A stretch of DNA of 9,424 nucleotides from Actinomycetes bacterium (GTDB lineage: Bacteria > Actinomycetota > Actinomycetes > Actinomycetales > Microbacteriaceae), in contig JAEWJG010000376.1 of assembly GCA_023386675.1 (NCBI GenBank), positions 1 through 9,424 on the forward strand, given 5' to 3'. Under the pieces are notes generated by a model that did not search any database, was not told the DNA's origin, and saw nothing but the letters and a program-made list of their open reading frames with translations. The position numbers and the translations under genes are program-made. Positions 1 through 6,142 of the stretch are shown piece after piece (positions within the stretch are counted from its first letter, which is position 1; each line of letters opens with the position of its first letter).

Positions 1-1
1 G

Positions 2-103
2 GACGACGCTCCCGTGCCCCGAGGGCGACCTGGCACCGCCGCCTCCTCCGCACCGTCCCGACCCACCGCCCCGAGTATCCAGGAGCCGCCGCATGCCCGC
101 TGA
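2..103 (+). CDS. Possible C-terminal tail of an upstream gene (partial)
   Basis: An open frame enters from the left edge and stops at TGA 101-103, eleven bases into the moxR gene that follows. The 33 visible codons encode a Pro/Ala/Ser-rich stretch ending in IQEPPHAR, which looks like a disordered C-terminus. The third codon positions are mostly G or C, as in the real genes here. An overlap of this kind would match the tight stop/start coupling downstream. MoxR-DUF58 loci in actinomycetes are often preceded by membrane genes of the same complex, which makes a coupled upstream gene plausible. No domain is visible, and all three forward frames are open at the left edge in this GC-rich DNA, so the call is weak. 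The alternative is plain 5' leader. Confidence 0.3.
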   Translation, partial: DDAPVPRGRPGTAASSAPSRPTAPSIQEPPHAR

Positions 104-1169
104 CCCGATCCACCAGAGCAACACGACCACGACCACGCCCCTCGCGGTCCCCGAGGTCGCCCGCCTCGGCGCCGCGGTGCTCGACCGGGTCAGCAGCGTC
201 GTCGTCGGGATGCGGGAGCCGCTGCGCGTCGCCTTCGCGACCATCCTCGCCGGCGGGCATGTGCTGTTCGAGGACGTCCCCGGCCTCGGCAAGACGCTCG
301 CCGCCCGGAGCATCGCGTCGGCCGTCGGTCTCGATTTCCGCCGCCTGCAGTGCACGCCCGACCTGCTGCCCTCCGACATCACCGGCTCGTTCGTGTACGT
401 GCCGAGCACGGCCGAGTTCGAGTTCCGCCCGGGGCCGGTGTTCACGGGCCTCTTCCTCGCCGACGAGATCAACCGCACGTCGCCGAAGACGCAGTCCGCG
501 CTGCTGGAGGCCATGGCCGAGGGGCAAGTGTCGGTCGAGGGACGCAGCTTCCCGCTCCCGTCGCCGTTCCACGTCGTCGCGACGGCGAACCCGATCGAGT
601 CGGAGGGCACCTACGCGCTGCCCGAGGCGCAGCTCGACCGCTTCATGGTGCGGTTGAGCGTCGGCTACCCGGACGAGGCGGGGGAGGCGCGCGTCCTGCT
701 CTCCCGGGTGGCTCGCCGGCACGAGGTCGCGACGGTCGAGCCGGTGATCGACGCAGCGACGCTGTCGGCCATGCAGGCGGGCATCGAGGTCGTGGATGTG
801 GACCCCGACATCGCGGCCTACTGCGTCCGCCTCGCCGCCGCCACCCGCGGCCACCGGTCCGTCGAGGTGGGCGCCTCGCCGCGGGGATCGCAGGGACTGC
901 TGCTGGTCGCGCGTGCGCTCGCGGTTCTCGACGGTCGCGACTTCGTCCTCCCGGACGATGTGAAGGCCGTCGCCGTGCCGGTCCTGGCGCACCGTCTCAC
1001 GCTGACCGTGCAGGCGTGGACGGGCGGCGTCCGCGCGGAGCAGGTGGTCGCGGAGGTCGTCAACACGGTGGCCGGGCCGCCCGCGGTCGGGGCAGGCCGG
1101 CGGCCCCAGGCGGCGGACGCGACGGTCCCGGCAAACGCGACTCACGCGACGGACGCGCAGCGACGATGA
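93..1169 (+). CDS. MoxR-family AAA+ ATPase
   Basis: This is a 358-residue cytoplasmic AAA+ ATPase of the MoxR group. These proteins use ATP hydrolysis to mature or remodel partner proteins, typically vWA/DUF58 proteins encoded next door. Visible motifs in order are Walker A (DVPGLGKT, residues 61-68), Walker B (LFLADEIN, 120-127), sensor 1 (ATANP, 163-167), the LPEAQLDRFM segment with the probable arginine finger (176-185), and sensor 2 (SPRG, 262-265) in the C-terminal lid. All catalytic residues are intact. The last ~30 residues (from about 328) are an Ala/Thr/Pro/Arg-rich tail without motifs, and family members usually end near the lid. ATG 93 is chosen because AGGAG at 81-85 lies 7 bases upstream. 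The frame is open further upstream but encodes only a Pro/Arg-rich stretch. The stop overlaps the DUF58 start as ATGA, implying translational coupling. The substrate cannot be told from sequence. Confidence 0.95.
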   Translation: MPADPIHQSNTTTTTPLAVPEVARLGAAVLDRVSSVVVGMREPLRVAFATILAGGHVLFEDVPGLGKTLAARSIASAVGLDFRRLQCTPDLLPSDITGSFVYVPSTAEFEFRPGPVFTGLFLADEINRTSPKTQSALLEAMAEGQVSVEGRSFPLPSPFHVVATANPIESEGTYALPEAQLDRFMVRLSVGYPDEAGEARVLLSRVARRHEVATVEPVIDAATLSAMQAGIEVVDVDPDIAAYCVRLAAATRGHRSVEVGASPRGSQGLLLVARALAVLDGRDFVLPDDVKAVAVPVLAHRLTLTVQAWTGGVRAEQVVAEVVNTVAGPPAVGAGRRPQAADATVPANATHATDAQRR

Positions 1170-2506
1170 CCGACCACACCGACCGCACACGCGTCGCCTC
1201 ACGCGGCGGCTGGACGCTCAGTCCGGCCCTCGCCGGGGCCGTGGTGGTCGGCGTGGTCGGCGTGGTGGCGGCGTTCGTCATGACACGCGTCGAGCCCGCC
1301 CTGGTCGGAGCGCCCCTCCTGCTCGCGGCGGCCCTGAGCTGGGACCGGCGTCCCCGCCGGGACGACGACGCTGCAGCCTCCGACGACGTCGTCACCGAGA
1401 CGTCGGTCGGCTCGACCGGTCCCGCGCATCCGGCGCCCGACGGCTCCACGGCGCTCACCGTCGACATCCATGCGACCACGACGCAGCGCCCGGACGCCGT
1501 CCAGGTGCGACTCGCGCTCGGCGGCGCCTCCCCGGTGGATGCGGTGCTCACGCCGCGGGAGGCGGCGCGCACCACGGGCGAGGTCCCCATCGTCCATTCG
1601 GGCCCGCAGCACGTGGCGGACATCGCCGCGCGGGCCATCGGCGCCGACGCGGCGTGGGTCGGCAGCGCGGGGGAGCAGGCGTCGGTCGAGCGGGTGGTGC
1701 GCCCACGGCGGCTGCCGCTCCGCCGCCTGCCGCTGCCGGCGCGCCTGCTCGGCCTCACCGGCCAGCACACGTCGACGCGGCCGGGCGACGGCGGGGAGTT
1801 CCGCGACATCGACCTCTTCCATCCCGGCGACCGCCTCCGGCGCATCGACTGGCGGGCGACCGCGCGTGCCGGACGCGTCGGCGAACTGTACGTGCGTCGC
1901 ACGACCGCGACCTCAGACGCCGCGGTCCACCTCGTGCTCGATGCGCGCGACGACGTGACCGGGATCGTGGCCGACTGGTCGCGCGCCTACCCTCGTCCTT
2001 CGCTCTCCTCCCTCGACCTCGCGCGGGAGGCGGCCGCGTCCCTAGCGGTCGCCTACGCCGCGATGGGCGACCGGGTGGGCTTCGACGACCTGGGGGAGTC
2101 GCACCGCGTGCTCCCGCCGCGCGCTGGAGCGCGCCACCGGGAGCGGATGCTGCGCGAGATCGAGCTGACCAGCGCGACGGGGACGACGTTCCAGCGCGTC
2201 CGGTCACCGCGGCTGTCTCCCGGCGCGATCGTGTTCGTGCTCTCGACCTTCCTCGACGATCAGCCATGCACGCTCGCGTCGAGCTGGCGCGCGTCCGGGC
2301 ACCGGGTCGTCGCCGTCGACGTGCTTCCGGCCCGGGATGCGCGCGACCTGACCTCCCGCGAGCGGCTGGCCCTGCGCACCGTCGAACTTGAGCGCCGCCT
2401 GCGGCTGCAGCAGCTCGAGGCCGGCGGAGTGGAGCTGCTCGCCTGGCAGGATCCGGTGGCCCGCGAGGCCGGCCTGCGAGCGCTGACGACGGTGAGACGC
2501 GGATGA
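1166..2506 (+). CDS. DUF58 domain membrane-anchored protein, MoxR partner
   Basis: A 446-residue protein. Two hydrophobic segments near the N-terminus (about 19-39 and 45-57) form a probable helical hairpin anchor. After a charged, Ser/Asp-rich linker (about 60-90) comes a region with beta-strand character (about 95-180), then the DUF58 signature GEFRDIDLFHPGDRLRRIDW at 210-229, which strongly supports the family call. DUF58 proteins have a vWA-like fold C-terminal to this signature. Here the first strand reads VLDARDD (257-263) and the final strands include AIVFVLSTF (354-362) and VVAVDVLP (381-388). The classic metal-site DxSxS is replaced by D-A-R-D-D, so metal-dependent adhesion may be altered or lost. 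ATG 1166 overlaps the moxR TGA (ATGA). The stop in turn overlaps the next gene, which points to stoichiometric co-expression. The likely role is a MoxR-dependent envelope protein; the exact function is unknown for the family. Confidence 0.92.
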   Translation: MTDHTDRTRVASRGGWTLSPALAGAVVVGVVGVVAAFVMTRVEPALVGAPLLLAAALSWDRRPRRDDDAAASDDVVTETSVGSTGPAHPAPDGSTALTVDIHATTTQRPDAVQVRLALGGASPVDAVLTPREAARTTGEVPIVHSGPQHVADIAARAIGADAAWVGSAGEQASVERVVRPRRLPLRRLPLPARLLGLTGQHTSTRPGDGGEFRDIDLFHPGDRLRRIDWRATARAGRVGELYVRRTTATSDAAVHLVLDARDDVTGIVADWSRAYPRPSLSSLDLAREAAASLAVAYAAMGDRVGFDDLGESHRVLPPRAGARHRERMLREIELTSATGTTFQRVRSPRLSPGAIVFVLSTFLDDQPCTLASSWRASGHRVVAVDVLPARDARDLTSRERLALRTVELERRLRLQQLEAGGVELLAWQDPVAREAGLRALTTVRRG

Positions 2507-3024
2507 GCGACCCCACCCGCACCGCACCTGATCTCGGCACGCGCACCGTCCCGGGATGGTCGCTGCGCGCTGCGTTCGCGGTGGTCGGTCTGACCCTGGT
2601 TCTCGCGGGGGTGCCCAGCGGTCCGTGGACCGCCATCGGAGCCCTGCTCGTCGGCGTCGCCGTCTGGCGACCGCGCTGGCTGACGGCCTGGGTGCTGATC
2701 GGCGTGCTCCTGCTGTCGTCGCTGGTCGAGCCCGGCACGCTCACCGTCCGGCTGCTCGCGCTGATCGCGGGAGCGCACGCCCTGCACCTGCTCGGCGCGT
2801 GGATGCTCGTCGTTCCGCGGGCCGCGCGGCTGCAGCCCGCGGTACTCCTCTCCTCGTTGCGGCGGTTCGTGCTCATCCAGGTGCCGGTGCAGCTGGTCGC
2901 GGTGGCAGTCATGCTTCCAGCCGGGCGCATCTCGGTGCCGGCGTTCGCCGTCGTCTCGGGGCTCGCCGTGCTGGCCCTGGTCGGGATGCTCGTCCCGGCG
3001 CTGCTGCGCCGCCCGACCCGCTGA
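2503..3024 (+). CDS. Small multi-spanning membrane protein, third gene of the MoxR-DUF58 cassette
   Basis: A 173-residue, strongly hydrophobic protein that I do not assign to a named family. After a hydrophilic N-terminus of about 18 residues, hydrophobic segments lie near residues 20-37, 42-55, 60-75, 83-104, 122-139 and 145-167, giving roughly five or six membrane helices. Arg-containing loops (RPR at 56-58, RAAR at 106-109, RR at 120-121) and an Arg-rich C-terminus (RRPTR) provide topology signals. There is no signal peptidase site and no visible catalytic motif. ATG 2503 overlaps the DUF58 stop in an ATGA, and GGTGAG at 2491-2496 is a fair ribosome binding site. Composition and codon use match the neighbours, so it is unlikely to be a recent insertion. 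Its position suggests an integral membrane partner of the MoxR-DUF58 pair, but that is inference from context only. Confidence 0.85.
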   Translation: MSDPTRTAPDLGTRTVPGWSLRAAFAVVGLTLVLAGVPSGPWTAIGALLVGVAVWRPRWLTAWVLIGVLLLSSLVEPGTLTVRLLALIAGAHALHLLGAWMLVVPRAARLQPAVLLSSLRRFVLIQVPVQLVAVAVMLPAGRISVPAFAVVSGLAVLALVGMLVPALLRRPTR

Positions 3025-3055
3025 GGCGACCGTCCGCGACGACCGCCCCACTCGA

Positions 3056-3078
3056 ATGTCAGTGGTCCCTCTTAGACT
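3056..3078 (+). promoter_or_regulatory. Candidate PafBC-type (RecA-independent) DNA-damage promoter of uvrA
   Basis: ATGTCAGTG at 3056-3064 matches the published actinobacterial RecA-NDp/PafBC consensus tTGTCRGTG at 8 of 9 positions. It is followed after exactly 8 bases by TAGACT (3073-3078), fitting the TANNNT -10. The PafBC consensus is element, N8, TANNNT, so spacing and orientation are both correct. A start site near 3085 would give a leader of about 118 bases before the chosen uvrA start. PafBC is a transcription activator that responds to DNA damage independently of LexA/RecA in mycobacteria, and nucleotide excision repair genes are typical targets. The match was found by eye and the promoter is not experimentally shown. 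Confidence 0.75.
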
Positions 3079-3110
3079 CACGCGTGCGGGAATCGCCGCG
3101 CTCGCCAGGG

Positions 3111-3116
3111 TAGAAT
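3111..3116 (+). promoter_or_regulatory. Candidate -10 element of a second, LexA-repressed uvrA promoter
   Basis: TAGAAT fits the TANNNT -10 of actinobacterial housekeeping promoters, and its last T is the first base of the LexA operator. A start site would fall near 3123, in the middle of the operator, so bound LexA would occlude it. No good -35 hexamer is visible 16-18 bases upstream, but many actinobacterial promoters lack one. The call is therefore based on the -10 and on the operator position. Confidence 0.5.
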
Positions 3117-3131
3117 CGAACGGATGTTCGA
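3116..3131 (+). promoter_or_regulatory. LexA operator (SOS box) of uvrA
   Basis: TCGAACGGATGTTCGA is a perfect inverted repeat of TCGAAC around a 4-base centre. Its core CGAACGGATGTTCG (3117-3130) fits every position of the SOS box consensus CGAACRNRYGTTCG known from Bacillus and mycobacteria. It lies 72 bases upstream of the chosen uvrA start and directly overlaps a -10-like TAGAAT. Repression by LexA, relieved by RecA during the SOS response, is the expected behaviour for uvrA. Confidence 0.92.
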
Positions 3132-3188
3132 GGCGCCGGTCAGCGGTGCGCGGTGGGCGAACAGCCCCCTCGAATCAGTACGGATGGC

Positions 3189-3193
3189 GGAGA
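3189..3193 (+). promoter_or_regulatory. Ribosome binding site deciding the uvrA start
   Basis: GGAGA lies 9 bases before GTG 3203. It is the best Shine-Dalgarno-like sequence between the LexA operator and the first conserved UvrA residues. The other in-frame GTG codons, at 3218 and 3272, have weaker or no such sequence at the right distance. It therefore favours a GTG start at 3203. Confidence 0.55.
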
Positions 3194-3202
3194 ATAGAGC
3201 GA

Positions 3203-6139
3203 GTGAGCAGCGGGCGAGTGAACAACGATCGGGTACACGGGGACGGCAACATCGGCGGCAGCATCAGCCGGGTGACCGGCTCGCACCTCAGTGTGCGCGG
3301 AGCGCGGGTGCACAACCTGCACAACGTCGACCTCGAGATCCCTCGTGACTCGATGGTCGTCTTCACGGGCCTCTCCGGCTCGGGCAAGTCGTCGCTCGCG
3401 TTCGACACGATCTTCGCAGAGGGCCAGCGCCGCTACGTCGAGTCGCTGTCCGCGTACGCCCGGCAGTTCCTCGGCCAGGTCGACCGGCCCGACGTCGACT
3501 TCATCGAGGGCCTGAGCCCCGCCGTCTCGATCGACCAGAAGTCGACCAACCGCAACCCGCGGTCGACGGTCGGTACGATCACCGAGATCTACGACTACAT
3601 GCGTCTGCTGTGGGCGCGCATCGGCGTGCCGCACTGCCCGATCTGCGGGGAGCGCATCCAGCGCCAGACCGTGCAGCAGATCGCCGACCAGCTGATGGAG
3701 CTCGAGCCCGGGACCCGGTACATGGTCGTCAGCCCGGTCGTCTCGCAGAAGAAGGGCGAGTTCGTCGACCTGTTCAAAGAGCTCGCCGCGAGCGGCTACT
3801 CGCGCGCGCTGGTCGACGGCGAGCAGGTGCAGCTCTCCGACCCGCCGACGCTGAAGAAGCAGTACAAGCACGACATCTCGGTCGTCGTCGACCGTCTGGT
3901 CGCCGGCCCCGACATCCTGGGCAGGCTCACCGACTCGCTCGAGACCGCGCTGCGGCTCACCGACGGCCTGGTGCAGGTCAACTACGTCGACCGCGAGGGT
4001 GCCGCGGCGTGGCAGAACTTCAGCGAGAAGCTGTCGTGCCCGAACGGCCATCCGATCCAGCTGACGGAGATCGAGCCGCGGACGTTCTCGTTCAACGCCC
4101 CGTTCGGCGCCTGCCCGGAGTGCTCCGGCCTCGGCACGCGCATGTCGGTGGATGAGGAGCTGCTTCTCGACGATGACGAGCTCAGCATCGCCGAGGGCGT
4201 CATCGTGCCGTGGACCAGCCAGGGCAAGAGCCTGTTCAATTACTACGAGAAGCTGCTCGACGGCCTCGCGCGCGACCTGAAGTTCTCGCTCAAGACGCCC
4301 TGGAAGAAGCTGCCGCAGAATGTGAAGGACGCGGTCCTCCACGGCGACAACTTCGAGGTCAAGGTCAAGTGGAAGAACCGCTACGGCCGCGAGATGTCGT
4401 ACACCTCCGGCTTCGAGGGTGTGGTGCCCTACATCGAGCGCCAGTACCTCCAGGCCGAGACGGACACGCAGCGCGCCCGCTGGGCGGAGTACCTGCGCGA
4501 GGTGCCGTGCCCGGTGTGCGGCGGAAAGCGCCTCAAGCCCGAGGTGCTGGCGGTCCTCGTCCACGGCGCGAGCATCGCCGACGCCTCGCTGCTCAGCCTG
4601 AGCGACGCCCGGGCGTTCATGGAGACGCTGCACCTGACGGAGCGCGAGCAGAAGATCGGCGCGCAAGTGCTGCGCGAGATCAAGATCCGGCTCGACTTCC
4701 TCATCCAGGTCGGCCTGAGCTACCTCGACCTGGCGCGCGCCGCGGGCACGCTGTCCGGCGGTGAGGCGCAGCGCATCCGCCTGGCGACGCAGATCGGCTC
4801 CGGCCTGACCGGTGTGCTGTACGTGCTGGACGAGCCGAGCATCGGTCTGCACCAGCGCGACAACCGCCGTCTGATCGACACGCTCGTCGCGCTGCGCGAC
4901 CTCGGCAACACGCTGATCGTGGTCGAGCACGACGAGGACACCATCCGCACCGCCGACTGGATCGTCGACATCGGCCCGGGCGCGGGCGTGAACGGCGGCC
5001 ACGTCGTCCACTCCGGCTCGTACGACGAGCTGCTGAAGAACACCGACTCGCTCACCGGCGACTACCTCGCCGGGCGCCGCGAGATCGCAATTCCCGAGAA
5101 GCGCCGCAAGATCGACAAGAAGCGGATGATCCGGGTCGTCGACGCGGAGGCCAACAACCTCAAGAAGGTGACCGTCGACTTCCCGCTCGGCACGTTCGTC
5201 GCGGTGACCGGCGTCTCCGGCTCCGGCAAGTCGTCGCTGGTCAACGACATCCTGTACCGGGTGATGGCCAACAAGCTCAACGGCGCCCGCAAGGTGCCGG
5301 GCAAGCACCGCACGGTCACGGGCCTCGAGAACCTCGACAAGGTCGTGCACGTCGACCAGGCGCCGATCGGCCGCACCCCGCGGTCCAACCCGGCGACGTA
5401 CACGGGCGTATTCGACCGCATCCGCACGCTGTTCGCCGAGACCCCCGAGGCGAAGGCCCGCGGCTACCTGCCCGGCCGGTTCAGCTTCAACGTCAAGGGC
5501 GGACGCTGCGAGGCCTGCTCGGGCGACGGCACGATCAAGATCGAGATGAACTTCCTGCCCGACGTCTACGTCGCATGCGAGGTGTGCGGGGGAGCGCGGT
5601 ACAACCGCGACACGCTCTCCGTGCACTACAAGGGCAAGAACATCGCCGAGGTGCTCGACATGCCGATCAGCGAGGCGGCCGAGTTCTTCAAGCCGATCTC
5701 GGCCATCCACCGCTACCTGCAGACCTTGGTCGACGTGGGCCTCGGCTACGTCCGCCTCGGGCAGAGCGCGACCACCCTGTCGGGCGGCGAGGCGCAGCGC
5801 GTCAAGCTCGCGACCGAGTTGCAGCGCCGCTCCAACGGCCGCAGCGTGTACGTGCTCGACGAGCCGACGACCGGTCTGCACTTCGAGGACGTCCGCAAGC
5901 TCCTCCTCGTGCTCAACGGCCTGCTCGACAAGGGCAACACCGTCATCGTGATCGAGCACAACCTCGACGTGATCAAGTCGGCCGACTGGATCATCGACAT
6001 GGGCCCGGAGGGCGGCGCCGGCGGTGGCGAGGTCATCGCGACCGGCACGCCGGAGCGGGTGGCCGAGACGCCCGGCAGCCACACCGGGTTCTTCCTCAAG
6101 GAGATCCTGCAGGGCGAGTCCGCCCGGGGCGCTGCGTAA
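3203..6139 (+). CDS. uvrA: UvrA, excinuclease ABC subunit A
   Basis: The damage-recognition ATPase of nucleotide excision repair. As a dimer with UvrB it scans DNA in the cytoplasm and loads UvrB at lesions. The protein is 978 residues from GTG 3203, slightly longer than the usual ~940-960. It shows two ABC modules: Walker A GLSGSGKSS (56-64) and GVSGSGKSS (670-678), signatures LSGGEAQR (517-524 and 859-866), and Walker B LDEP (542-545 and 885-888). Zinc ligands are C145/C148 with C436/C439, and C769/C772 with C792/C795. In the remaining zinc site C304/C307 are present, but the first pair reads CPNGH (279-283), giving CxxxH in place of CxxC. Conserved sequence begins at SHLSVRG (residue 27). 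An upstream ATG at 3056 is rejected because it lies inside the promoter and operator region; GTG 3218 or 3272 are possible alternative starts. Transcription is probably DNA-damage inducible from two promoters, continuing into uvrC. Confidence 0.97.
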   Translation: MSSGRVNNDRVHGDGNIGGSISRVTGSHLSVRGARVHNLHNVDLEIPRDSMVVFTGLSGSGKSSLAFDTIFAEGQRRYVESLSAYARQFLGQVDRPDVDFIEGLSPAVSIDQKSTNRNPRSTVGTITEIYDYMRLLWARIGVPHCPICGERIQRQTVQQIADQLMELEPGTRYMVVSPVVSQKKGEFVDLFKELAASGYSRALVDGEQVQLSDPPTLKKQYKHDISVVVDRLVAGPDILGRLTDSLETALRLTDGLVQVNYVDREGAAAWQNFSEKLSCPNGHPIQLTEIEPRTFSFNAPFGACPECSGLGTRMSVDEELLLDDDELSIAEGVIVPWTSQGKSLFNYYEKLLDGLARDLKFSLKTPWKKLPQNVKDAVLHGDNFEVKVKWKNRYGREMSYTSGFEGVVPYIERQYLQAETDTQRARWAEYLREVPCPVCGGKRLKPEVLAVLVHGASIADASLLSLSDARAFMETLHLTEREQKIGAQVLREIKIRLDFLIQVGLSYLDLARAAGTLSGGEAQRIRLATQIGSGLTGVLYVLDEPSIGLHQRDNRRLIDTLVALRDLGNTLIVVEHDEDTIRTADWIVDIGPGAGVNGGHVVHSGSYDELLKNTDSLTGDYLAGRREIAIPEKRRKIDKKRMIRVVDAEANNLKKVTVDFPLGTFVAVTGVSGSGKSSLVNDILYRVMANKLNGARKVPGKHRTVTGLENLDKVVHVDQAPIGRTPRSNPATYTGVFDRIRTLFAETPEAKARGYLPGRFSFNVKGGRCEACSGDGTIKIEMNFLPDVYVACEVCGGARYNRDTLSVHYKGKNIAEVLDMPISEAAEFFKPISAIHRYLQTLVDVGLGYVRLGQSATTLSGGEAQRVKLATELQRRSNGRSVYVLDEPTTGLHFEDVRKLLLVLNGLLDKGNTVIVIEHNLDVIKSADWIIDMGPEGGAGGGEVIATGTPERVAETPGSHTGFFLKEILQGESARGAA

Positions 6140-6142
6140 GGG

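Noticed and set aside
1755..2930. Antisense open frame of 391 codons opposite DUF58 and the membrane gene
   Set aside because: It spans two well-supported sense genes, is dominated by Arg, Ala, Ser and Gly, and shows no motif or ribosome binding site.
3025..3055. Transcription terminator between the MoxR-DUF58 cassette and uvrA
   Set aside because: I looked for an inverted repeat followed by a T run and found none. Termination here may be Rho-dependent, or transcription may read through.
3056..3202. Upstream ATG start for uvrA at 3056
   Set aside because: This interval carries the PafBC-type element, the TAGAAT hexamer and the LexA operator. The encoded ~49 residues show no UvrA similarity, and transcription would begin downstream of this ATG.
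3124..3348. Small open frame of 74 codons in the uvrA leader
   Set aside because: It begins inside the LexA operator, has no ribosome binding site, overlaps the UvrA N-terminus in another frame and encodes a repetitive Arg/Glu/Gln-rich sequence without a recognisable motif.
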